From: Nitrospirota bacterium | Lineage (GTDB): Bacteria > Nitrospinota > Nitrospinia > Nitrospinales > Nitrospinaceae | Assembly (NCBI GenBank): GCA_003229345.1 | Contig: QIDN01000072.1 | Location: 1 to 5,870, forward strand | Reading direction: 5' to 3' | DNA length: 5,870 nucleotides | Shown: piece by piece, positions 1 through 5,830 of the stretch | Position numbering within the stretch: the first letter of the stretch is position 1 | How the letters are laid out: each line of letters begins with the position of its first letter | The notes under the pieces: model-generated | Seen by the model: the letters and a program-made list of their open reading frames with translations, nothing else | Database searches by the model: none | What the model was told of the DNA's origin: nothing | Made by a program: the position numbers and the translations under genes

Positions 1-1
1 A

Positions 2-748
2 AACCTGGACGAAGCCAAAGCCATCGCCAAAAAATACGATCTTAAAATTATCGGGGCGCATAGCCATATCGGTTCCGGCGGGGACATGGAACATCTCAGC
101 CGTATCAGCGGCAAGCTGGTCGACTTCGCCAAACAGTTCCCGGATTTGCAAATCGTCAATTTCGGCGGTGGCCTGCCCTATGAATATGATCCGGACAAGC
201 CTCAGGTGGCCCTCAGCGATTACCAACCCATTCTCAAGGAACGCACTCAGGAACTGGAAAAACATTTTGGCCGTCCCATCACCTGTGAAATCGAACCGGG
301 CCGGAGATTCGTCGCCGGGTGCGGTTTTCTGATCGGGGAAGTGCGGTCACTCAACCATACCTTCGATGAAAATAAAAAGCGGCTGGATTATGTGCTGACC
401 AATGTCGGGTTTTGCCACCTGCTGCGGCCCATGGCGTATGGGGCCTACCATCCGATATGGTTTGCCGGGGGCGGACTGGGCAAGGAAACAGACATCATTG
501 TGGCAGGGCCGGTGTGCGAATCCGGTGACGTGTTGACCCAGAAAAATGTGGAGCCGGTACCGCGCCGATTACCCCTTCCCAAGCGCGGGAATTTGATCGT
601 GATCGGGGGTGCGGGAGCCTACGGACACGTCATGTCCTCCAACTACAATTCCCAGCCGTTGATTCCGGAAGTTCTGGTGGAGGGTGACACGATGACCTTG
701 ATCCGTCGGCGGCAAACGCTGGAGGACATAATTCGGGAAGAAGAGTAA
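2..748 (+). CDS. lysA: Diaminopimelate decarboxylase LysA, 5'-truncated (last 248 codons)
   Basis: PLP-dependent, fold-type III decarboxylase that converts meso-diaminopimelate to L-lysine plus CO2 in the cytoplasm, the last step of lysine synthesis. The frame is open from base 2 without a start, so the gene begins left of the window; the ATG at 86 is internal. Visible family landmarks are HSHIGSG (PLP phosphate region), GGGLPY, EPGR (codons at 293-304), CESGD (catalytic Cys codon at 515-517), GAYG and YNSQPLIPEVLV. The end, LIRRRQTLEDII, matches the C-terminus of E. coli-type LysA as I remember it. The PLP-lysine barrel half is outside the window. One oddity: the usual DAGF/DAGM motif before LxRP reads TNVGFCHLLRP here. 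Its 3' end converges on the DUF2167 gene 24 bases away. Assignment to the family is very secure; the exact substrate is slightly less so because of that substitution. Confidence 0.95.
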   Translation, partial: NLDEAKAIAKKYDLKIIGAHSHIGSGGDMEHLSRISGKLVDFAKQFPDLQIVNFGGGLPYEYDPDKPQVALSDYQPILKERTQELEKHFGRPITCEIEPGRRFVAGCGFLIGEVRSLNHTFDENKKRLDYVLTNVGFCHLLRPMAYGAYHPIWFAGGGLGKETDIIVAGPVCESGDVLTQKNVEPVPRRLPLPKRGNLIVIGGAGAYGHVMSSNYNSQPLIPEVLVEGDTMTLIRRRQTLEDIIREEE

Positions 749-772
749 ATAGGAAAGAGTGGGAAGTATATA

Positions 773-1738
773 TTAAACCTCCTGCCGTATAAAACGGTCA
801 GGGAGTTTATATTTCAGAAGATTTAAAACCAGGACAGGATGGGTTGGGAATCTTTGATTTCTACCGCCGAATAGTTTCCTGAAAAATGCGCCAAAGGTTC
901 CCAAAGCAATCAAAGCAGGCACCAGCAATTTTTTGCCGATCGCCATCAACCCGGCATAGAAAGCCGCCAGGCCTACTTTCTGCGTGTTGCCTCCGGCAGT
1001 AACCGCCACCAGGCTGGCGACGCCGACCGCCGCCATTTGATCCCCTACCGAATAGTCCGCGTACCGGCGGCCTTCATTGAATGTGTGTTGATCCACGAGG
1101 AATGCCATGTCATCCATGGACTTCAGGTAATTGTCATAAGAGCTGACCCAGGTGATTTTTTCGTAACCCTTGCGTCCCAGTTTGATGGTAACCGCGTTGA
1201 CCGTTGCTTCCTCACCGTCTATGACGTCGAACACCCAGGATACGGAATGGTTGTCTTGGTTCAGACGGGGTTTTTGAAGCCAGACGCCGATTCTCAAAGG
1301 TGGAATATTGTCTTTGGCTCTTTCCGCATTGATCTTTTTTGCGTTATCGGAAATTTCCTGCATCAAGATATCTGCATCCAAGTCTTCCCAGTTTTCCAGC
1401 GAGACATACCCCTCGGGGTAGTAGTTTAAGATCAACTGGACTCCGGTGTTGTGATTGAAGACCAGGGCCTCTGTATTCGGGTCTTCTTCCGTCCCCTGTA
1501 GCATATGGTCATAATGACGGGCGGCATCGCCCATCAGCAGGGAGTATCCCTTGGCGAGCTTAAAAGTGCTGTTCGACTGTTCCAGGGAATATGTTTTCAG
1601 TTCATATTTCCAAGGCAGACTGATGATGTCCTCGTTGATTGCTATCTGAGTGGCCGAAATGTCTGAGGTCACCGCCTGTGCCACCGAGGCCATGCCCACA
1701 ATCATCCATACCGCTATCAGGGTATACAAATTTTTCAT
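773..1738 (-). CDS. DUF2167 family membrane-anchored protein
   Basis: A 321-residue exported protein of unknown function. Residues 1-22 form a signal peptide with a likely cleavage after AQA. The body carries DUF2167 hallmarks: a WGVxxxYxxxGYVS-like segment (here LILNYYPEGYVS, ending at 113), a helix with NAERAKDNIPPL (137-148), GVWLQKPRLNQDNHSVSW, and the GRRYADYSVGDQMAAVG box (223-239). A hydrophobic segment at about 256-288 ends in RKLFGG and should anchor the protein in the inner membrane with the main domain in the periplasm. The start is ATG at 1738, with GAGGG eight bases upstream. Residues 293-321 form a basic tail that I do not expect in the family, which usually ends just after the KLFG segment as I remember it; see findings. 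No molecular function is established that I can name. It stands alone, converging with lysA, with a possible gene remnant just upstream on its strand. Confidence 0.88.
   Translation of the reverse strand: MKNLYTLIAVWMIVGMASVAQAVTSDISATQIAINEDIISLPWKYELKTYSLEQSNSTFKLAKGYSLLMGDAARHYDHMLQGTEEDPNTEALVFNHNTGVQLILNYYPEGYVSLENWEDLDADILMQEISDNAKKINAERAKDNIPPLRIGVWLQKPRLNQDNHSVSWVFDVIDGEEATVNAVTIKLGRKGYEKITWVSSYDNYLKSMDDMAFLVDQHTFNEGRRYADYSVGDQMAAVGVASLVAVTAGGNTQKVGLAAFYAGLMAIGKKLLVPALIALGTFGAFFRKLFGGRNQRFPTHPVLVLNLLKYKLPDRFIRQEV
775..808 (+). terminator. Hairpin between convergent genes, probable (bidirectional) terminator for lysA
   Basis: The arms 775-788 and 794-808 pair through AAAC/GTTT, a TCCTG/CAGGG block containing one G-T pair, and CCGT/ACGG. 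There is one C-A mismatch, one bulged T and a 5-base loop (ATAAA). The tract after it on the + strand (tttatattt) is only moderately T-rich. It lies 27 bases past the lysA stop and overlaps the last codons of the opposing DUF2167 gene, so it could stop transcription from both sides. Inferred from structure only. Confidence 0.5.
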
Positions 1739-1749
1739 ATTTTAAACCC

Positions 1750-1893
1750 TCAAGGGAATTTCCAGTCGGGGTTTTCCCCTAAATAGAACTCTGCCAAAGG
1801 CTGATAATCAATGCGCCTGACCTCTTCTATATTCGTGGAATTCTTCGGAATTTCAAGCGGAAAATTGATATTTTTATCAATAAAATCAACTAG
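1750..1893 (-). pseudogene. Possible 3' coding remnant, 48 codons without a start
   Basis: On the minus strand a frame stays open from after a TAA (1896-1894) to a TGA (1752-1750). The product would end in IDYQPLAEFYLGENPDWKFP, with a protein-like mix of residues, but it has no ATG, GTG or TTG start. Its TGA lies 11 bases before the start codon of the DUF2167 gene, the spacing expected of an upstream operon partner. I do not recognise a family. It may be the end of a decayed gene or a chance open frame; at this length chance cannot be excluded. Confidence 0.25.
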
Positions 1894-1930
1894 TTAAGAA
1901 TTACATGGAAATCTCTGAATGTAACCGGTG

Positions 1931-1980
1931 GGCGGGGGTATGGCAAAGAAATTGATATAGGCGGGGATGGAGAAAACGAT
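1931..1980. repeat. Imperfect tandem repeat of about 24 bases
   Basis: The unit at 1931-1956 (ggcgggggtatgg followed by caaagaaattgat) is echoed at 1960-1980 (ggcggggatgg followed by agaaaacgat), with a few indels and substitutions. It lies in non-coding DNA just left of a terminator-like hairpin. No function is evident. Confidence 0.35.
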
Positions 1981-2015
1981 ACCCCAACCTAGAATTTCTG
2001 TCGGATTGGGGTATC
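1978..2015 (-). terminator. Perfect 10-bp stem hairpin, terminator-like on the minus strand
   Basis: GATACCCCAA at 1978-1987 pairs perfectly with TTGGGGTATC at 2006-2015, around an 18-base loop. Read on the minus strand it is followed by GTTTTC, a short T run, and it starts 7 bases after the TGA of the remnant ending at 2023. The + strand side has no T run. It is best read as the terminator of the gene whose end remains at 2023-2175. Confidence 0.5.
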
Positions 2016-2020
2016 AGCTG

Positions 2021-2060
2021 CGTCAGAAATGAGCGGCTTTCGGGTGGACGAGGGTTTCGA
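2021..2060. repeat. Copy 1 of a 40-bp direct repeat shared with 5831-5870
   Basis: 34 of 40 bases match 5831-5870 in the same orientation, including an unbroken 19-base run (GGGTGGACGAGGGTTTCGA) at its right end. The second copy is cut by the window edge, so the true repeat is probably longer. The match does not continue leftward past the TCA (minus-strand TGA). Confidence 0.85.
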
Positions 2061-2175
2061 AATCCTTGTATGCCAGTTTGACGATCTCGGAATGAGTTCC
2101 TGCGTTGAACCCGATTTGACCCTGCCGGTCAACAAAAGAGCGGCTCCGGAGGCCATCACACCCAAGGCAGAAACT
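2023..2175 (-). pseudogene. 3' remnant of an unidentified gene (about 50 codons, no start)
   Basis: A minus-strand frame runs from after a TAG (2178-2176) to a TGA (2025-2023). The product contains FVDRQGQIGFNAG and THSEIVKLAYKDFE, and ends TLVHPKAAHF. Its last codons recur at 5870-5833, ending TLVHPTVAHF and a TGA. Similarity between the copies stops at the stop codon. Of the four differing codons inside this frame, two are synonymous, while the opposite-strand frame (ATG 2029 to TAA 2184) would have all four changed. Each copy also has a terminator-like hairpin after the stop on the minus strand. These points favour the minus strand as coding. The spacing G(T)HSEI...Y followed by LV.P loosely resembles the C-terminal Tyr region of phage-type integrases, but I cannot confirm that family. 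No start and too short: a truncated gene end. Confidence 0.35.
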
Positions 2176-2266
2176 CTAACTTAACACATGTGGTACAACT
2201 ATCTAGGGGCAGGTCGTTTTGTTGAACTTTTTAGAATATTCACCCTTAAAGAGGAAATGCTGATTA

Positions 2267-3049
2267 ATGCTATCCAAAAGACATAGAATACAGTTTCCAC
2301 AACTTGAAGCGCATGACTTGGATCAGAATGAAGTCTATTTTTACTTGATTGGGGAAAAAGGGAGAAAAAGGAAAATCCGTTTTCACGATTACGATAAAAT
2401 TTACAAAATTCCTGGACTTTATGAGCAAATTTTTTACGACAGACTCAAGTGCAATTCTCCAACCAAAATAGTAGAGATACTCCAGTCCTCGATAAAACAA
2501 TCAGAAGAAAATATGTCAGAATTGCGTGTTTTAGATCTTGGAGCAGGCAATGGAATATTGGGAGAAGTTCTGTCAAGACACGGTGTTGCGCGCATAATAG
2601 GCGCCGATATTATCCCTGACGCACAAAAAGCTATGGATCGGGATAGACCCCATATCTATGATGATTACTACGTCGCCGATTTTTGTTCGTTGAGTGATGA
2701 GCAAAGAGAGTCACTCTCGTCTTGGACTTTTAACTGCTTGATAAGCGTTGCGGCACTGGGTTTTGATGATATCCCCGCCAAGGCTTTTGTGGAAGCCTTT
2801 AATCTGATTCAACCTAAAGGTTGGGTTGCTTTCAATATAAAAGAATCGTTTTTCAATAGCGCCAAAACCAGCGACTTTTCAGGGTTGATCCACAAACTTA
2901 TTTATTCAGAATATCTCAGCCTCTATCATTTGGAAAGATATCGACATCGACTTTCCATAGAAGGCGAACCCATTTATTACTTTGCGATTGCTGCTAAAAA
3001 GAACAAGGATATTCCTGATGATTGGATTTGCAATCAAGTGGGATTATAA
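2267..3049 (+). CDS. Class I SAM-dependent methyltransferase of unknown substrate
   Basis: A 260-residue soluble protein with no signal or membrane segment. Motif I is VLDLGAGNG (residues 88-96), the SAM-binding glycine loop. The acidic residue after strand 2 is D114 in IGADII. FNCLISVAALGFDDIP (155-170) fits the strand 4 region, and GWVAFNIKESF (185-195) the strand 5 region. The N-terminal third (IRFHDYDKIYKIPGLYEQIF) and the late RYRHRLSIEGEPIYYF block look like a conserved bacterial methyltransferase subfamily, but I know no assigned substrate. The start is ATG 2267 with AGAGGA 11 bases upstream, a longish spacing. The gene is clearly AT-rich: bases 2341-2400 hold 20 G+C of 60, against 37 of 60 at 4321-4380 in the importer. 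With the remnant just upstream, this suggests horizontal acquisition. No terminator follows; 89 bases separate it from the importer operon on the same strand. Confidence 0.85.
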   Translation: MLSKRHRIQFPQLEAHDLDQNEVYFYLIGEKGRKRKIRFHDYDKIYKIPGLYEQIFYDRLKCNSPTKIVEILQSSIKQSEENMSELRVLDLGAGNGILGEVLSRHGVARIIGADIIPDAQKAMDRDRPHIYDDYYVADFCSLSDEQRESLSSWTFNCLISVAALGFDDIPAKAFVEAFNLIQPKGWVAFNIKESFFNSAKTSDFSGLIHKLIYSEYLSLYHLERYRHRLSIEGEPIYYFAIAAKKNKDIPDDWICNQVGL

Positions 3050-3056
3050 AAAAAAC

Positions 3057-3092
3057 CTTTAAAATTAATGAAACGCGAATCCCCTTTTAAAG
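3057..3092. repeat. AT-rich inverted repeat upstream of the importer operon
   Basis: CTTTAAAA (3057-3064) and TTTTAAAG (3085-3092) are perfect 8-bp inverted arms, 20 bases apart, in the 89-base gap before the ATPase gene. No T run follows, so it is not a convincing terminator. It could be an operator or part of the promoter region; the arms are AT-rich and may be chance. Confidence 0.25.
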
Positions 3093-3138
3093 CCCTTGAA
3101 CGCGTCCTTCCCAACTCCCTTTCACCGAGGACAAACCC

Positions 3139-3894
3139 ATGATTGCTTTTGACCAGGTGAGTAAATCTTACGATGGTGTTTCTCGGGTCATCGACAATAT
3201 TTCTTTTGAAGTGTTGAAAGGGGAAATCCTTGTCTTGCTGGGTTCCTCGGGTTGCGGAAAATCAACGACCCTCAAAATGATCAATCGTTTGATTGATCCG
3301 ACGAGCGGCACTATCTATCTGAACGGAAAAGATATCCGGAAACAAAATCCCGTGAAGTTGAGACGTTCCATTGGATATGTTTTTCAGGGAATCGGTCTGT
3401 TTCCCCACCTGTCCGTCCAGGAGAATGTGTCCATCGTGCCGCGCATGTTGGGTTGGCCGAGCCACCAAATCCATAAAAGGTGTCGGGAGCTTCTTGAACT
3501 GGTTCGCCTGCCGCCCGAAAATTATGCGCAACGATTTCCCGATGAACTGTCCGGGGGGCAGCAACAGCGAGTGGCCGTCGCCCGAGCGTTGGCCTCCGAT
3601 CCGGCTTTCCTGCTGATGGACGAACCTTTTGGGGCGTTGGACGCGATTACCCGGGATTCCCTGCAGCAGGAATTCTTAGACTTGAAACAACGCTTCGCAA
3701 AAACGGTTGTATTTGTCACCCACGATATTGTTGAAGCCCTCATCCTGGGAGACCGTATCGCTATTCTCCACGAAGGTCGGTTGGAGCAGGTTGCAACCGG
3801 AAAGGAAATTCTGCAACAACCTGCCACTCCGTTTGTCCGGGATTTATTTGCGAAATCCGTCAACCGATTGAAGGCGCTTAAAGACACTTTCTGA
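3139..3894 (+). CDS. ABC importer ATPase, OpuC/ProV-type (quaternary amine or ergothioneine class)
   Basis: A 251-residue cytoplasmic ATPase that powers the importer encoded next to it. Motifs in order: Walker A GSSGCGKST (35-43), Q-loop Q83 in VFQGIGLFPH, signature LSGGQ (137-141) followed by QQRVAVARAL, Walker B FLLMDE (157-162) with the catalytic Glu, D-loop GALD and H-loop H195 in VTHD. The GLFPHLSVQENV and PRMLGW segments are typical of the osmoprotectant/glycine-betaine ATPases. It ends soon after the nucleotide-binding domain and lacks the tandem CBS domains of OpuA- and OpuC-type ATPases, which act as ionic-strength or nucleotide sensors. Direct osmotic gating through CBS domains is therefore not expected. 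The start is ATG 3139 with GAGGA seven bases upstream. Its TGA overlaps the next ATG by one base (TGATG), indicating translational coupling and a fixed subunit ratio. Family is firm; substrate is not shown by this subunit. Confidence 0.93.
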   Translation: MIAFDQVSKSYDGVSRVIDNISFEVLKGEILVLLGSSGCGKSTTLKMINRLIDPTSGTIYLNGKDIRKQNPVKLRRSIGYVFQGIGLFPHLSVQENVSIVPRMLGWPSHQIHKRCRELLELVRLPPENYAQRFPDELSGGQQQRVAVARALASDPAFLLMDEPFGALDAITRDSLQQEFLDLKQRFAKTVVFVTHDIVEALILGDRIAILHEGRLEQVATGKEILQQPATPFVRDLFAKSVNRLKALKDTF

Positions 3895-5489
3895 TGCAGG
3901 AGAACCTCTGGATACCATACATGCTTGAACGGATGCCGGAACTGTGGCAACGCCTCGGGGAGCACCTGTTTCTTACGGGAATGTCTACGGTAACGGGGGT
4001 GTTGGTGGGCATTCCCTTGGGGATCCTGGCGTTTTACCGGCCGGGATTGCGCGGCCCGCTGTTGGGAGTTGTCAGTATTTTGCAAACCATTCCCAGCCTG
4101 GCGATGCTGGTTATTCTTTTAGCCCTGTTTCAGAAAATCGGTGTGGTGCCTGCAATCGTTGCGCTCATTCTCTATGCCTTGCTTCCCATTGTGCGAAATA
4201 CCCTGGCAGGACTACAGGGGGTGACTCCTGAGACCATCGAAGCCGCCCGTGGAATCGGGATGACCAAATGGCAGCAGATGCGGCTGGTTCGAATCCCCCT
4301 GGCGATTCCCGTAATCATGGCAGGTATTCGCACCGCGGCGGTTATGGCGGTGGGGGTTGCAACCCTGGCTGCTTTTATCGGTGCCGGGGGGTTGGGGGAG
4401 TTCATTAACCGGGGACTGGCTCTTTCCAACACGCGTCTGATTTATCTGGGAGCAATCCCTGCCGCACTCCTTGCCCTGCTGGTGGATTTTGCGCTGGGTA
4501 CCGTCGAACGAGCGTTTGATCCCAAACGAAATCGAACCCTGTCTCGCCGGACTCGGTTTGCCCTGAAACTTTCCGCTGTGGTGATACCGCTTGGCCTCTT
4601 GGTTCCGGTTGTTATCAGTTTTTTCCCTTCGGCGTACCCCACTTCCGGATCCGCGATTATGGAGGGGCGAACACAGCAGGGAGTCGTCCGCATTGCATCC
4701 AAAAATTTCACCGAACAGCACATCCTTGCGGAGATGATGGCCCAGTTGATCGAAACGCGCACCCCCCTTTCCGTGGAACGCAAATTCAATCTGGGCGGAA
4801 CCATTATTTGTCACCAGGCCCTGGCACGAGGGCAAATTGACTTGTACGCCGAATACACCGGAACGGGACTGATGACTATCTTGAACCTTCCCTTGATGAC
4901 GGATTCGGCGAAAGTCTATCAACGCGTGGCCGGGGAATATCGGAGCCAATTCAACTTGGTCTGGATGGAACCCTTCGGATTCAATAACACCTATACCCTG
5001 ACCGTTCGAAAACCGGACGCATTGCGCAATCAATGGAAAACCATTTCCGATTTGGCTCCCATGTCTTCCGGATTGTTAGCTGGGTTTTCCGGAGAGTTTC
5101 AGGAACGGCCCGACGGATATCCCGGATTCCAACAGGTCTATGGATTCAAGTTTGGCCGGGTTCACGATCTTGATCCCAGCCTGACGTACCGGGCCATTGC
5201 AGAGGGAGCGGTGGACGTGATCGACGGTTTTTCGACGGACGGAAGGATCCCCGCATACAACCTGGTATCGCTGATAGACAATAAGAAATTTTTTCCACCC
5301 TATCATGCCGCGCCGGTGGTTCGGCAAGATGCCCTCGACGTTCATCCCGGCTTGAGGGAGGCCCTGGCTCCTTTAGGATCCCTCATCGACAACGGAACCA
5401 TGATGGGACTGAACTACGAAGTAGATGAAAAAAAACGCGCGGTATCGGAAGTGGTCCGGGAGTTTTTGCGTTCCAAAAAGATTATGTAG
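3894..5489 (+). CDS. Fused ABC permease and substrate-binding protein, OpuCB-OpuCC / EgtU type
   Basis: A 531-residue membrane protein joining two importer parts. Residues 1 to about 210 are a ProW/OpuCB-like permease with hydrophobic helices near 25-48, 56-80, 84-106, 132-170 and 183-203. The EAA loop for docking the ATPase is EAARGIGMTKWQQMRLVRIP (116-135). A further helix at about 222-243 crosses to the outside, and residues 264-531 form a type II periplasmic binding domain, opening with IASKNFTEQHILAEM and including FNLGGT, ALARGQIDLYAEYTGTGL and PFGFNNTY. The binding domain therefore stays tethered to the channel. Substrates known for this fused family are glycine betaine, carnitine, choline and ergothioneine. 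The YAEYTGTG segment is shared across them, so it does not decide. The start overlaps the ATPase stop (TGATG), which fixes the start choice; no separate ribosome site is evident. A terminator follows after 34 bases. Confidence 0.92.
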   Translation: MQENLWIPYMLERMPELWQRLGEHLFLTGMSTVTGVLVGIPLGILAFYRPGLRGPLLGVVSILQTIPSLAMLVILLALFQKIGVVPAIVALILYALLPIVRNTLAGLQGVTPETIEAARGIGMTKWQQMRLVRIPLAIPVIMAGIRTAAVMAVGVATLAAFIGAGGLGEFINRGLALSNTRLIYLGAIPAALLALLVDFALGTVERAFDPKRNRTLSRRTRFALKLSAVVIPLGLLVPVVISFFPSAYPTSGSAIMEGRTQQGVVRIASKNFTEQHILAEMMAQLIETRTPLSVERKFNLGGTIICHQALARGQIDLYAEYTGTGLMTILNLPLMTDSAKVYQRVAGEYRSQFNLVWMEPFGFNNTYTLTVRKPDALRNQWKTISDLAPMSSGLLAGFSGEFQERPDGYPGFQQVYGFKFGRVHDLDPSLTYRAIAEGAVDVIDGFSTDGRIPAYNLVSLIDNKKFFPPYHAAPVVRQDALDVHPGLREALAPLGSLIDNGTMMGLNYEVDEKKRAVSEVVREFLRSKKIM

Positions 5490-5523
5490 GCCAAGCGCTG
5501 TAAAATCAGGCTCCAACCACAGA

Positions 5524-5550
5524 AGAGAATCCCTGCTAACGGGATTTTTT
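5524..5550 (+). terminator. Rho-independent terminator of the importer operon
   Basis: AATCCC (5528-5533) pairs with GGGATT (5541-5546) around a 7-base loop. A/G-to-T pairs can extend the base of the stem into the T run at 5545-5550. It lies 34 bases after the stop of the fused permease gene, so it ends the operon transcript. Confidence 0.75.
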
Positions 5551-5569
5551 AACCATTAGAAAATATCAT

Positions 5570-5597
5570 TGACCTGTCACCCCAAAAAGTGGTCCAG
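5570..5597. mobile_element. Possible solitary IS3-type terminal inverted repeat
   Basis: The stretch starts TGACCTGTCACCCCAAAAAG and continues TGGTCCAG. It resembles the ends of IS3-family elements of the IS150 kind, which typically begin TG and carry CTG..CCC..AAA.GTGGxC. No partner end and no transposase frame are seen in the window, so it would be a scar or the edge of a decayed copy. Resemblance is from memory only. Confidence 0.3.
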
Positions 5598-5727
5598 AGT
5601 TTATGTTAAGAGTCGGACCTAAAACCCAGGATGTCCTCCATGGCCCTCTACATCCCTCACAGATGCCCGCCTGAGAGCAACGGGAATTGACTCTCAAAGC
5701 AATATCCCTAGGGTATGTCTCCCAAAA

Positions 5728-5747
5728 TGCTACCCGCATTGCTACCC
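5728..5747. repeat. Direct repeat TGCTACCC, two copies 12 bases apart
   Basis: TGCTACCC occurs at 5728-5735 and again at 5740-5747. On the minus strand this reads GGGTAGCAATGCGGGTAGCA. Short, regularly spaced repeats next to a recombinase-like gene can be arm-type binding sites, but the recombinase here is unproven. Confidence 0.5.
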
Positions 5748-5753
5748 AGAGGC

Positions 5754-5784
5754 AAAAAGGGGCTAGCCCATTAGCTCTAGCCCC
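5754..5784 (-). terminator. Rho-independent terminator on the minus strand
   Basis: GGGGCTAG (5759-5766) and CTAGCCCC (5777-5784) form a perfect 8-bp stem with a 10-base loop. On the minus strand it is followed by TTTTT (5758-5754). It lies 48 bases beyond the TGA at 5835-5833, so it would terminate the gene entering from the right edge. Confidence 0.65.
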
Positions 5785-5830
5785 CTGATTTGACTGGTCT
5801 GGATGAGAGCATTGAAATCTAAAGCACCTT

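Noticed and set aside
86..748. ATG at 86 as the start of a 220-residue protein
   Set aside because: The same frame is open back to base 2 and encodes conserved LysA residues (HSHIGSG) before it, so it is an internal methionine of a gene cut by the window edge.
1037..1429. 130-codon open frame on the + strand
   Set aside because: Antisense to the DUF2167 gene, whose family motifs are clear; no independent coding signal.
2029..2184. 51-codon + strand frame starting ATG at 2029
   Set aside because: No ribosome-binding site is visible. All four codons that differ from the second copy change the residue in this frame, while the minus-strand frame has two synonymous changes and terminators on its side. 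Not fully excluded.
1739..2266. CRISPR array or tRNA attachment site in the gene-poor region
   Set aside because: No regularly spaced identical repeats and no tRNA-like cloverleaf or TpsiC sequence could be found; only single hairpins and one imperfect tandem repeat.
2257..2286. Nine-codon leader peptide overlapping the methyltransferase start
   Set aside because: The ribosome-binding sequence AGAGGA is only one base from this ATG, too close to use, and the peptide has no attenuation-like codon run.
2267..3049. Methyltransferase as EgtD or a glycine/sarcosine methyltransferase supplying the importer pathway
   Set aside because: The sequence has only the general SAM-binding fold. It lacks the features I associate with EgtD (longer, different fold signatures) or with glycine-sarcosine methyltransferases, and adjacency alone is not evidence.
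3057..3092. Terminator for the methyltransferase gene
   Set aside because: The stem is made almost only of A-T pairs, has a 20-base loop, and is not followed by a T run.
4212..5033. 273-codon open frame on the minus strand
   Set aside because: It lies fully antisense to the fused permease/binding protein, which has clear domains in its own frame. The antisense translation has no recognisable motif and is a shadow of codon bias.
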